Below are positions 1 to 9,551 of a DNA stretch of 26,715 nt, in pieces. Every line of letters begins with the position of its first letter. The stretch's first letter is position 1. This stretch comes from Paulinella micropora. Lineage: Eukaryota > Cercozoa > Imbricatea > Euglyphida. A program made the translations under genes and the position numbers. The notes under the pieces are model-generated. The model did no database searches, had not been told where the DNA came from, and saw nothing but the letters and a program-made list of their open reading frames with translations. Location of the stretch: contig BJOX01000018.1 in assembly GCA_009731375.1 (NCBI GenBank), positions 563,030-589,744 of the forward strand. Reading direction: 5' to 3'.

Positions 1-329
<329 letters not shown>

Positions 330-657
330 NNNNNNNNNNNNNNNNNNNNNNNNNNNNNNNNNNNNNNNNNNNNNNNNNNNNNNNNNNNNNNNNNNNNNNN
401 NNNNNNNNNNNNNNNNNNNNNNNNNNNNNNNNNNNNNNNNNNNNNNNNNNNNNNNNNNNNNNNNNNNNNNNNNNNNNNNNNNNNNNNNNNNNNNNNNNNN
501 NNNNNNNNNNNNNNNNNNNNNNNNNNNNNNNNNNNNNNNNNNNNNNNNNNNNNNNNNNNNNNNNNNNNNNNNNNNNNNNNNNNNNNNNNNNNNNNNNNNN
601 NNNNNNNNNNNNNNNNNNNNNNNNNNNNNNNNNNNNNNNNNNNNNNNNNNNNNNNNN
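330..657. other. Assembly gap
   Basis: This is a run of N between two ATA/TAG-type microsatellites, so the gap probably marks an unresolved repeat. The true length is not known from the sequence. Confidence 0.98.
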
Positions 658-739
658 ACTCTTAGTAACAGTAGTAGTAATAGTAGTAGTAATAATAATA
701 ATAATAATAATAATAATGATAATAATAATAATAATAATA
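658..739. repeat. (TAG)n/(TAA)n microsatellite
   Basis: A degenerate trinucleotide tract follows the gap: AGTAGTA units first, then AATAATA units with one GAT interruption. Confidence 0.9.
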
Positions 740-1145
740 CTATATCTGAGGCGTACTGATGCAGCTCATGGCATATCCTCAACGGACATAAGCCTCCAAT
801 ACCCTTGTTCGAGGTCCTCCACCCCCCCGTGTCAGTCTCTCGCCTGATGATCGGGGCCACCGATGGAGCTCCTGAGGGCAAGACTGCACTAAGCCGAGGT
901 TATTCCGCAGTCCCAGCAACCTCTTGCAAGACGTCACCGAATGTGCAAGTGCATACACCAAGCGCGGTTGCTAGAGCTGCCTCGAAACCCCACCCATAAC
1001 AATCTGGTGTCTGCTGGGTCCTGGGCTATCAACCAGCATATGCGGAGTTTAAGATCTTTTACGCGCGCAACGACCCTCCTCCCCAGCATCTACCACCAAA
1101 GGATTATGAGTTGGCGTCACAGTCTAACGCCTTGAGGCCATTGGG

Positions 1146-1148
<3 letters not shown>
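740..1148. other. Unique, retroposon-like island without a gene
   Basis: This island of balanced base composition sits between microsatellites. Only short open frames of about 60 codons occur on either strand, and none resembles a protein I recognise. The island passes directly into an (AAT)n tract, as the 3' end of a SINE or non-LTR retrotransposon with a simple-sequence tail would. That reading is inference. Confidence 0.4.
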
Positions 1149-1227
<79 letters not shown>

Positions 1228-1440
1228 TAATATAATATAATATAATATAATATAATATAATATAATATAATATAATATAATATAATATAATATAATATAA
1301 TATAATATAATATAATATAATATAATATAATATAGTATAGTATAATATAATATAACATAATAATAATTAAAATATATATATATAATATATAATAAAAATA
1401 CTAAAAAATAAATAATAATAAATAATAATAATAATAATAG
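1149..1440. repeat. (AAT)n, then (TATAA)n pentanucleotide microsatellite
   Basis: An (AAT)n tract to about 1225 is followed by a long, regular TATAA pentanucleotide array to about 1355. It then degrades into (TA)n and AATAAT sequence. Open frames across it are low-complexity artefacts. Confidence 0.95.
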
Positions 1441-2102
1441 TGCTTCTCTGTCAATGGCTGATGCATTTCTGCACATGCGCCTCCATCGTCTCACGGGGAG
1501 TACGAAGAATTGACGATAAGCTCTAATGACACCCCCGCAAGGGNNNNNNNNNNNNNNNNNNNNNNNNNNNNNNNNNNNNNNNNNNNNNNNNNNNNNNNNN
1601 NNNNNNNNNNNNNNNNNNNNNNNNNNNNNNNNNNNNNNNNNNNNNNNNNNNNNNNNNNNNNNNNNNNNNNNNNNNNNNNNNNNNNNNNNNNNNNNNNNNN
1701 NNNNNNNNNNNNNNNNNNNNNNNNNNNNNNNNNNNNNNNNNNNNNNNNNNNNNNNNNNNNNNNNNNNNNNNNNNNNNNNNNNNNNNNNNNNNNNNNNNNN
1801 NNNNNNNNNNNNNNNNNNNNNNNNNNNNNNNNNNNNNNNNNNNNNNNNNNNNNNNNNNNNNNNGAGGGCCCAGATGGTAGAACTTGACCACTGGGCTATC
1901 ACGGTGTCCATNNNNNNNNNNNNNNNNNNNNNNNNNNNNNNNNNNNNNNNNNNNNNNNNNNNNNNNNNNNNNNNNNNNNNNNNNNNNNNNNNNNNNNNNN
2001 NNNNNNNNNNNNNNNNNNNNNNNNNNNNNNNNNNNNNNNNNNNNNNNNNNNNNNNNNNNNNNNNNNNNNNNNNNNNNNNNNNNNNNNNNNNNNNNNNNNN
2101 NN
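1441..2102. other. Gap-rich block with short islands
   Basis: A roughly 100-base island (1441-1543) of balanced composition meets a gap at 1544-1863. A 48-base island (1864-1911) and a second gap (1912-2102) follow. The islands carry no gene. The right end of the small island is the same 21 bases that resume after the second gap. Confidence 0.85.
1889..1909. repeat. 21-bp direct repeat beside a gap, copy 1
   Basis: The 21 bases here recur exactly at 2103-2123, on the far side of the gap at 1912-2102. In both places the motif is followed by an AT base or tract. Either this is a tandem or interspersed repeat, or scaffolding placed the same sequence twice. Confidence 0.85.
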
Positions 2103-2123
2103 CACTGGGCTATCACGGTGTCC
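2103..2123. repeat. 21-bp direct repeat beside a gap, copy 2
   Basis: Exact copy of 1889-1909. It passes directly into a long (ATA)n tract, which fits the tail of a retroposon family. Confidence 0.85.
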
Positions 2124-2335
<212 letters not shown>

Positions 2336-3640
2336 AATCACAGTTATAATAACAAATAATAACAATGAATATATTTTTACTAAATTTCATATACAACGTT
2401 ACATATAGGGCAAACACTAACATAAAATACCGAACACTGACATCGACATAACCAACCTAATAAGAATCAGGACCAGCTACCACATACAAGGCCATACGAT
2501 CTAGTAACATTAAATACTAATATATCTTGAATCAGACATAAACATGAATCTACCGTGTGTATAGAACAAGAGGCACAAACGCCAACACGCGAACTGTAAC
2601 ACCCACGGTATACTACATCGTTTTTACGCTATTAGGGCTTTACGGGAATTTACTCTTGGAAGTAATTTCTTGTTATTAAATGTAGTTAAAGATGAATTCT
2701 TATTATATTTCCTGTTCTGATTAATACATCCGGTTTTAATGTTGTATTAGGATAAGGAATATGGGAGGAAAGCTAGGAAGCTTGGATCCCATAATGACCT
2801 TAAACATATATCTTACACTTAACCGTTTACCGGCGTGTAGAAGGTTTCAGACAGTTTCTAGGATGCAGATTACACTAATGTGTAGCATCCATATTGAATA
2901 ACCTCCCACATTAATAGCGTTGACCCGATCCTTCTACAACACATGTAGGAACCGTTTGAAGTTTTGGATAAAGGTCACGGAAATTCCGTGAAATTTGGCA
3001 TTTTTCCGTGACTGGGAATTTATGGCTAAATAAGGGAAATTGCACTTATGGGTGGTTGTTTGTGGTATGTTTTGGCATTTGTGCAGGTTACGGACGTAAC
3101 GCAACGTGTCAGTTGACCCTCAGGGCCATGCCAAGTTTTTCTGGTTGAGTTTAGGACCCGGCCTGATCTGCCCAGGACTGGTGTCTGGTGAACTTTCTTG
3201 CCTCTGGAGGCCTTGGATGTGGGTCTCGGTACAAAACAGAAAGTGATCTTGTCCCAAAAAAAAAANNNNNNNNNNAACGAAATCAGAGTGTCATTTGCGT
3301 TTTCTGTGGTTGATTTTCGGCCGCACTGGGTAAAAGGGGGTGACCTGGACGTCAAAAGGGGGTGACCTGGACGTCTGGACGTACGTAGGTGGGTGCCTGT
3401 GGAGTGTTTTGTCGAGTTGTCAACCCGGTACAAACTTGTGGTGGATCTATCTGTCGAATCAGAACGGCCTTGCTGGTTTTGCTGACTTGCATAGGGCCCC
3501 ATGAGTGGGGCATGCCCCTGTTGTGGCCAATTCGTTCCGGAGCTCGCCCAGTACGAGAGCAAGATGAAGCTTACAAAAAGGACAGACAAGGGGGGGGTTC
3601 TGTGACACGCCACATCACCCCCTCCACAGATTTTTCATAT
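2336..3640. other. Flanking DNA with no convincing gene
   Basis: About 1.3 kb of unique sequence is AT-rich to roughly 3050 and more balanced after that. A 195-codon leftward frame (3026-3613) spans a 10-base N gap (3266-3275) beside a poly-A run. Its translation is Ser/Thr/Pro-rich, shows no family, and looks like chance or a transposon remnant. The left edge of the viral element probably lies around 3620-3700, but no terminal repeat or target duplication is visible. Confidence 0.5.
3332..3375. repeat. 22-bp tandem duplication
   Basis: Two perfect head-to-tail copies of a 22-base unit (3332-3353 and 3354-3375), beginning AAAAGGGGGTGACC. No function is apparent. Confidence 0.9.
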
Positions 3641-3700
3641 AGCTGGTATTTTTTTCATTTTAAGAGATTTCACCCTAAATCCCCATTTTTTACATACGGC

Positions 3701-3729
3701 GACAAAAAGACAAAAAGACAAAAAGACAC
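3701..3729. repeat. GACAAAAA tandem repeat
   Basis: Three perfect 8-base GACAAAAA units and a partial fourth lie near the likely left edge of the viral element. They could be terminal or subterminal repeats of the element, but no inverted partner was found at the right boundary near 14040. Confidence 0.8.
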
Positions 3730-3846
3730 TAATCGTCTTTTCATCCAAAAAATAAAGAAACGGCAAAATCGCCCGCACTTCACGACTAAAATTATTGCGA
3801 TTGGTCCCCGAAATAAATACTACAAATCTAAAATTTCTTTTATGTT

Positions 3847-3873
3847 TTACATTTATAAAAATATATATATAAG
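3847..3873 (+). promoter_or_regulatory. Putative core promoter, TATATATAAG type
   Basis: The sequence TTTACATTTATAAAAAT followed by an ATATATAAG run ends right at the ATG at 3874. Nearly the same arrangement stands before the next gene at 4192. The repetition at two starts supports a promoter and leader rather than random AT richness. Confidence 0.55.
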
Positions 3874-4152
3874 ATGTCAAACAGGCAGATATTCATACAA
3901 GCTGATAACGAATTGAAAGAAAAATACAACAGATATTTTCCCTAAGCACAAGCTGACGACCTTTCAATTGAACTATATACGAGAAAAGAAATAATTGAAC
4001 GATACAGAAAAGCGAATGACTTTTGGGATAAACAAGTTCAGGAAATAGCAAATAAACCGAACAAATCAAAAAAAGAATTATATAAGATGACTATTTGTAT
4101 TGAAGCAAAAAAACAATTAAATGTTAGAATTGCCTTACATAATATTAAATAA
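3874..4152 (+). pseudogene. Small charged protein, interrupted by an in-frame TAA
   Basis: A frame of about 92 codons opens with ATG directly after the promoter-like motif and closes at TAA 4150-4152. A single in-frame TAA at 3943-3945 (codon 24) splits it. The part after that stop is a coherent, Lys/Glu-rich, probably helical small protein with no family that I recognise. Its place at the left edge of the PLV and the promoter shared with the next gene suggest a small early protein. The stop is a substitution rather than an indel because the frame is kept on both sides, so it is either a genuine nonsense mutation or a base-call error. Confidence 0.55.
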
Positions 4153-4155
4153 TTA

Positions 4156-4191
4156 TTTACATTTATAAAAATAATATTACATATATATAAG
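4156..4191 (+). promoter_or_regulatory. Putative core promoter, TATATATAAG type
   Basis: This repeats the arrangement at 3847-3873: TTTACATTTATAAAAATA, then a short AT run, then ATATATATAAG abutting the ATG at 4192. Confidence 0.55.
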
Positions 4192-4395
4192 ATGCCACGA
4201 CCAAAGATATATGAAGGAGACGAAAGGAGAAAAAGGAATAATGAGAAAGCTCTCGCATACTATTACCGTAATAAAGCTAGATTAAACGAAGAACGGCGAG
4301 CCAAAGCACAGAAGTTAATACAATATACACAAGACATAGAAGAATACAAAAAGAAGATACAGGAGTTAGAAGAGCGACTGAGTAAGTCAAATTAA
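4192..4395 (+). CDS. Small basic coiled-coil protein (67 aa), bZIP-like layout
   Basis: The 67-residue protein starts MPRPKIYEGDERRKRNNEKA. Residues 1-45 are very rich in Arg and Lys. Residues 40-66 form a Glu/Lys heptad-type helix with Ile and Leu at regular spacing. The order, basic region then coiled coil, resembles a minimal bZIP or another DNA-binding dimer, but I do not assign it to a named family. The frame is intact. The ATG follows immediately after a TATATATAAG motif shared with the upstream gene. The genomic place, just before the replication genes, would suit an early regulator or DNA-binding protein. This is inference. Confidence 0.7.
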   Translation: MPRPKIYEGDERRKRNNEKALAYYYRNKARLNEERRAKAQKLIQYTQDIEEYKKKIQELEERLSKSN

Positions 4396-4484
4396 TTAAC
4401 AATATTTTTTTAAGTAAACATTTTACATCTAAACAAATAATGTATATATATGTAAAGCATTAAATATTTATTTTTCAAAAACTT

Positions 4485-4505
4485 TATCCTGCCTATCTAT
4501 ATACA
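4485..4505 (+). promoter_or_regulatory. Shared CTGCCTA/CTATATACA upstream motif
   Basis: CTGCCTATCTATATACA stands directly before the ATG at 4506. A close copy, CTGCCTACTATATACAC, lies at about 8589-8605 before the ATG at 8611. Two near-identical 16-17 base elements before two separate genes of the same element support a promoter or leader element. Confidence 0.6.
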
Positions 4506-6670
4506 ATGGACCAATACCAACCAGAACTATTTCCGCTCTACCAAATTGAGCGATGAGGAGACTACATCAGAGAAAGAGGCAAAAGAAGATGGTATCGCAT
4601 TACCACTCCAACCGCACTGCGACTTATAAACAGATTCACGGGCGGCCGTCCCGAACTAGTCGGCAGGCAAGGCTCACTCGTTATACCATATGCTCCAGGA
4701 TGGGAAGCTCGTCTCCAAGAGCTAAACCCAAATACGAGCTATCTCGTTCATCTGGATTATGAAGGATATCATGGACCAGTCAGAGGAATATACCAAGCTA
4801 ACGTATTGAAGCGAACAATCAATACTGTTAGAAATTTTGTAGAACGGCAAGCCAGATGGTATGAACAAAGAGAAGACAAAGACCTTAAAGTCATTACAAT
4901 AGACCAAGTTAATCCGCAAAATCATATTATCGTACCAATGGCACAGGGTGAAATAAACTGTGTGCTAGAATGTATTATGAAAGACTTTCCAAACCCAAAC
5001 AATAGAAAACAAAAACGAGACAGTGTGATAGTAGATAGATTTAAGGACATCAAATATGCCACAGCAAAGGACCTTGACGAAATGGAAGACTTCATCCGAT
5101 GTAGGATTTATGTATTTGATGGTATGAATATATTATGGCGAGCATCTACTAAGGATTACCCAAAACAGATAATAATCAGATGTAACGATTACCATGCTAC
5201 ATTAATACAAGGAAAACAAAAAGACATCTGTATCCAACACATTAAATCAATTGAGCTATTATACGATATTACCGAAAACATACCAGAGCCACGGCCCCAA
5301 TATGCTACAAACCACGAAGCAAGTAATGTGAAACTATTTACAAACCAATACGAGAACAAATGGATATCGCAGGAAGAACTCAACAATATACAAACCAAAC
5401 TTGAATTAGAACATAAGGAGTGCTACTCTATGACAGACCAATCTGGAAATATTGTAGGAATAGTAGATAAAGAAAACAAACTAAACTATAAATGCTTAGA
5501 CCGTTTCAAACACACATCATTTGTTCCTAAAGATACTCCCGCCTGGTCATTGCCATCATACTTCAAACAAGTATTTATACAATGTCTCATAGAAAAACAT
5601 AAACCTAAGTTCCATACACAAATTACTGAACCTAATATATTACGACACGTGAAATCTGGTCAAATACCATTTCATCATATCTTTAAACACCATGCTAAGA
5701 ACCCAAACAAGATACACCAGATTGATATGGTAAAAGCTTATACAAATGCTTCGTTAGGTAATCTAGGGGAAATGTCATCATACTTCAATTAATACCCGAT
5801 TGCCCCTCGTAACATAATTAATATAAACCAAATATGACACAAGAATACTACAATAAACTTAAGCCTCTACACGGTTATGTGGTTTTTGACTACGACCAAA
5901 AGCACCTCACAGTGCCAACTTTCTTCAACTGCTACACCACAAAGGGAACCCAATGCCAACCCATTCCCGCATTGTTATATATGTTTGACCAAGGGGTTAA
6001 GATATTTATCAAGAGATTATACATAGCAGACGACCACTTCAACCCATTCAAAACATTCTCAGAACACATATCAAATATACAAGATTACTACTTTGATAAG
6101 CCAGGCTTTGAACACGACACCTTAGCCAAAGCAACCAACTGACTGGTAGGCTCTCTCAATACTAACATACACCGAACTCAGCAAGTGTCTACCATTTCAA
6201 AAACATACAACGAGCGAATACATTTTATGATGAAAGAAAAAGGGTATAGGTTATTGTTCCTGAAACGAGCTAAATATGATAAAAGTAAGTATGCCGAAAT
6301 GAAGGACGACCTACTACCAGAGCGAATGATATACACATACCAAGATACAAACCCAACAGACAACATATTTCAAATGTCTCATTTAATTGGCTATGTGCTA
6401 GCATACCAAAAGATAGTTCTTCATAACCAAATGTTAAAGCTTGTAAATACTGGGCGGACTTTGTTATACTCTAATACAGACAGTATCGCATACGAAGGTG
6501 AATATATGAAAACAGAAAAAGAATTTCGCCCCGAGGTTTTAGAACAAGACGAGTTCATAGCCCCACAGCTGAATATGACTTGTTTCGTTTCCTACATAAA
6601 CGGAGAACCACAGATACATACCAGCGACACAGCGGTTTTAAAGACATACTACCATTACAGAAATTCTTAG
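4506..6670 (+). pseudogene. polB: Family B DNA polymerase, broken
   Basis: The likely start is the ATG at 4506, which follows a promoter motif; the frame is the same as that of the long open stretch 4806-5792. PolB motif A is visible as IDMVKAY at 5721-5741. A motif B-like K-x3-N block lies around 6128-6160. Motif C reads YSNTDS at 6467-6484; the usual first Asp of DTDS is Asn here. The gene is interrupted by an in-frame TGA at 4554-4556, a frame change between about 5750 and 5833, an in-frame TGA at 6140-6142 inside motif B, and a frame change near 6580-6670 where the helicase frame takes over. The polymerase would replicate the PLV genome. The changed motif C residue favours real decay over sequencing error. 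The N-terminal 250 or so residues, including a Gly-Glu-Ile-Asn-Cys stretch, could be a separate (OTU-like?) domain, which I cannot confirm. Confidence 0.8.
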
Positions 6671-7808
6671 AAACACCACATAAACAATATCCAGAGTTCT
6701 CTGCCTTTGAGGATACAGAGCTTCCTGACTATAGCACCAAAGACGAATACAAACCTTTACCAGAACAAGAATTAATACTCATTCATGGCAAAGCTGGAAC
6801 AGGTAAATCTGAAATGATTAAATACCTAACTGGTCAGCCATCAAAATACAGTAACATACATTTCAAAGACAAAAAGACTTTATCAACCGCTATGACACAC
6901 AATGCCCGCCGAGTTATTAATTCTGAATATACGCTTCAAAAAATACTAACAATGCTATATCATAGACTTCCGCTACCGATACCAGTAGGCGAACAAGCAA
7001 TTAATCACAGAATAACGATTGATGAAGTTTCTATGCTTACATCCAAGAATTTAGAAAGTCTGGACCATATGCTCAGAAAATATACCAAAATCAACAGACC
7101 ATTCGGCGGTGTATCTATCGTCTTATTCGGTCACTTAGCTCAGCTTCCTTGCCCAGACCCAACATCCGAACCATTCCACAAGTCAAAAACTTTCAAGCTA
7201 TTTACAAAATAAACCTTGATACAAATTACAGACAGGCTAAAGACCTAGTTCTACAATCTATCTTAAATAAGGTAGAAGACTATTACAAGGTCGGCGGCAA
7301 TGAGCTCAGCCAGCATAAAGCAAAAGACTGCCTACCTACAATACTAACACTTGAAGAATTAGATGCTCTCAATAAGCAAGTTAAGCCACACCCTAAGCCG
7401 ACTGACAAAAACCCACCTTTAATATTACACCACTCTAACAGCAATGTTAATGAAAGCAATAACAAAATGCTACAAAATAAACCACTTAAAACAGGTCATC
7501 AGGTTGTGTTTCGTTGTAATACAAAGGTTGTTCATAACGGCGATATTCATACTATTACTAGAGATACTAAAGAACATATATTCATTACGATTGGTGGAAT
7601 TGAGCAGAAATTCGATAGAAAAAAAACGATACCAGACAAGAAACCATATGCGGACATCCAGCCGACATTCTCATCCACCATTCACTGCTCACAAGGCCGA
7701 ACAACGCCGGTGTGGATAAATATAGACCTACTGTCAATGAATTTGTTATATGTCGCTTTAAGTCGTGCCACCTGCTTGAATGATGTTGGGTTGTCAAATG
7801 AATTATGA
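6580..7808 (+). pseudogene. Pif1-like superfamily 1 helicase, frameshifted; probably fused to PolB
   Basis: SF1 motifs appear in order: Walker A GKAGTGKS at 6787-6810, Walker B IDEVSML near 7018-7038, a GHLAQLP motif III at 7129-7149 (the family normally has GD-x2-QLP, so Asp is replaced by His), NYRQ at 7224-7235, HCSQGRT at 7683-7703, and YVALSRA motif VI at 7749-7769. This set fits Pif1/RecD2-type 5'-3' helicases. A frame change near 7190-7212 divides motifs I-III from motifs IV-VI. No separate ATG or promoter motif precedes the helicase: its frame overlaps the polymerase end, so PolB and helicase were most likely one polypeptide of about 1,100 residues. It ends with TGA two bases from an in-frame ACA, tail to tail with the lipase gene. 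Confidence 0.8.
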
Positions 7809-7817
7809 ACATGTAAA

Positions 7818-8552
7818 TCATAGATAAATTTTTTTGGCTCCTTTACCTTTGAAACTTCTAATCGTATGAATGCCCCTCGTCGGCTTCACTAGCTTAGTAT
7901 TTACCGCCGTCGCCCCTAACAATGAAACGGGGTCAAACGCGATCCGGTAGTTCGTGGTTAGCTTCGCGGTCTTCGCCCTCTTACCTTTTGGGTTTACCCT
8001 CGTGGCTACTCGGTCTATCACTCCTTCCACAAAGTCGCTTGTGCTACTGCCTTTATTGTATGTTGTAGCCTTCACCCCCGTCTGTCGGCTTAAGTCTTTC
8101 GCAATCGTGCCGCCCAGACTATGACCCGTCAGCTCCACATTATCCTTACCATATTTCTTTATGACTTCGTCGACCAGCTTCTGCTCTTCTTTATATCTCG
8201 GAGTTCTTTTTAATACTCCCTTTACTAATGCGACGTCAGTTAGCAGGTCCCTCTTATCCGCACTTCCTCTGAATGCTACAATCGCCTTACCATCTTTTTC
8301 ATATACTGTTGACTTTTCTTTGCTTGAGACTGGTTTCCATCCGTCAACCCCTTTTCTATCTGTCCGCGACAAATAGACATCCTCCGACAACTCAGCATTG
8401 CCGCCCTGTAGGGGCCTGCTCCCCCTACGACCCCGCCGGGGGTTTGAAAGGGCTTGCCCTTTCCATTCCTTACCAGCCTTTTTCAATGCTTCCCCGTAGC
8501 TTATACCATGTTTAGCGGAGTAAGCTTTTACAAAGACAATCCACTCACTCAT
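7818..8552 (-). CDS. Class 3-type lipase / alpha-beta hydrolase (244 aa)
   Basis: The nucleophile elbow GHSLGG lies at residues 143-148 with Ser145. Likely partners are Asp207 in FDPVS and His229 in GIHTI, giving a full Ser-Asp-His triad in the right order. VAFRGS at 92-97 is the usual class 3 lipase strand that supplies the oxyanion hole. Residues 1-30 (SEWIVFVKAY...SYGEALKKAGKEW) form a small helical domain of the type often attached to PLV proteins. Lipases of this type occur in several PLVs and virophages, where a role in membrane passage or particle release is supposed but not proven. The frame is intact. An AATATAGG motif touches the ATG. The 3' end faces the helicase with 9 bases between the stops. 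Confidence 0.85.
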   Translation of the reverse strand: MSEWIVFVKAYSAKHGISYGEALKKAGKEWKGQALSNPRRGRRGSRPLQGGNAELSEDVYLSRTDRKGVDGWKPVSSKEKSTVYEKDGKAIVAFRGSADKRDLLTDVALVKGVLKRTPRYKEEQKLVDEVIKKYGKDNVELTGHSLGGTIAKDLSRQTGVKATTYNKGSSTSDFVEGVIDRVATRVNPKGKRAKTAKLTTNYRIAFDPVSLLGATAVNTKLVKPTRGIHTIRSFKGKGAKKIYL

Positions 8553-8560
8553 CCTATATT
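8553..8560 (-). promoter_or_regulatory. TATAG-type start motif of the lipase gene
   Basis: Read on the coding strand the motif is AATATAGG, immediately followed by the ATG. It is one of five such motifs before leftward genes. Confidence 0.55.
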
Positions 8561-8587
8561 ATTTATTTAATTTTTTATTTTTTTATA

Positions 8588-8610
8588 CTGCCTACTATAT
8601 ACACTCTACT
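8588..8610 (+). promoter_or_regulatory. Shared CTGCCTA/CTATATACA upstream motif
   Basis: CTGCCTACTATATACAC lies six bases before the ATG at 8611 and matches the motif at 4485-4505 before the polymerase. Confidence 0.6.
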
Positions 8611-8885
8611 ATGTCCACCCTCACAAGACTGTGCGAGAAGTTTCAACAACTTTCCATTGAAGGTGAAAAAAATCCTTCTCGTTGGAAGATGTTCAAAAGG
8701 TAATCCATGAAGAAATTCAAGCTATTGAAGAAAAGAGAAATGCTCAAGCAAAAGACGTGTTTCACTTCGGAAAATACAAAGGCAAAAAAATAGAAGACAT
8801 CGCTAAGATTGATAAACCATATCTTGAATGGTTAGTCCGTCAGCCATGGGTCCAGAATAAAGATGAATTGAAAAAGCATTTATGA
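8611..8885 (+). pseudogene. Small YKG-motif protein, frameshifted in a poly-A run
   Basis: The ATG at 8611 opens a frame of 30 codons whose residues up to the A7 run at 8666-8672 are compatible with the downstream frame, which is open from 8667 to TGA 8883-8885. One extra A would join them into one protein of about 91 residues. The C-terminal part carries FGKYKGKKIEDIAKIDKPYL followed by a WL-x4-W pattern. This is the small motif seen at the C-terminus of exonuclease X-like proteins and in stand-alone small proteins (DUF3820-like). A role in nucleic acid metabolism is likely but not proven. The promoter-like motif shared with the polymerase gene suggests early expression. Its last codons overlap the end of the opposing gene by six bases. 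Confidence 0.65.
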
Positions 8886-9506
8886 TTTACCTCTAATATT
8901 GATTTCTTTTTTTATTATTCGCAGTATTGCTTTCTGTTTATGGAATTCGCTAAACTTGGTGAAATGCGGTTCTTTCAATAAGCCGTCTTCAACTTCTAAT
9001 TCTCTATTAACTTCTAGGTATTGTTTAAAGATGTCTTTAAATTGTATGATGTCAAAGTGGTGGTCGACATGGACATCAACCCTTTCATATATGTCGCCAC
9101 TTATTTCGCATAAGTACCGGGGTTCGATGAATGCGTCAATAGCCACACGGTCTAAATATGCTTGTATCTGCGGTCTTATCGTATTCCTGCTAGCATCTTT
9201 CAACACTCTCATCATTTTTTTTGAGTGACTTAAACCTATGAGGTCGACATAGCAATTCCATGAAAACGGCTTACCATCCGCACGAAAGTGTTTGCTTCCT
9301 GTCGTCAAATTACTTTCAACATCAATGATGCCATCTTTTATTCCTGGTTGATGGGTTATAAGGTCTCGCACAAAATCGCTATCATCTGGGTTTAGTTCTT
9401 CTCCATCCGCGTATTTGCTTATAAGTCTTCTTATGTGGTTTTTAATAGATGCTTTTGTTAGAAACCGCAACCCTCCAACAATGTACAACTTACGACGGTA
9501 AAACAT
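8880..9506 (-). CDS. DUF3223/DCL-like protein (208 aa)
   Basis: The N-terminal 90 residues follow the DUF3223 (DCL, defective chloroplasts and leaves) pattern: a GLRFLTKASIKNHIRRLI block, a D-x-D-F-V-RDLI-x-HQPG block, then a short strand pair and a DGKPFSWNCYVDL ending. The remaining part has a SHSKKMMRVLKDASR segment, predicted helical and basic, and a Lys/Glu-rich tail. DUF3223 domains occur in plant organelle proteins and in many viral and phage proteins, often near nuclease domains; their biochemical role is not settled. The frame is intact, and a TAATATAG motif lies upstream of the start. The family call is from pattern recognition only. Confidence 0.6.
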   Translation of the reverse strand: MFYRRKLYIVGGLRFLTKASIKNHIRRLISKYADGEELNPDDSDFVRDLITHQPGIKDGIIDVESNLTTGSKHFRADGKPFSWNCYVDLIGLSHSKKMMRVLKDASRNTIRPQIQAYLDRVAIDAFIEPRYLCEISGDIYERVDVHVDHHFDIIQFKDIFKQYLEVNRELEVEDGLLKEPHFTKFSEFHKQKAILRIIKKEINIRGKS

Positions 9507-9510
9507 ATTA

Positions 9511-9522
9511 CTATATTATTAT
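9511..9522 (-). promoter_or_regulatory. TATAG-type start motif of the DUF3223-like gene
   Basis: ATAATAATATAG on the coding strand, five bases before the ATG at 9506-9504. Confidence 0.5.
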
Positions 9523-9551
9523 ATGAGAAAAATATTACAAAAATTAATTAA

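Noticed and set aside
1104-1911. Open frames across microsatellites and N gaps in the left flank
   Set aside because: They consist of poly-Ile/Tyr/Leu repeats or unknown residues and have no coding support.
3026-3613. Leftward 195-codon frame as a gene
   Set aside because: It spans an N gap and a poly-A run, and its translation is Ser/Thr/Pro-rich with no domain, promoter motif or neighbour logic.
4506-6200. TGA read as tryptophan in the PLV (two in-frame TGA codons in the polymerase, both where Trp could fit)
   Set aside because: Other genes of the element use TGG for Trp and have no internal TGA. The YKG gene ends at a TGA with a long open frame after it. In-frame TAA codons in the MCP and a small gene show that stops arise by decay or error as well.
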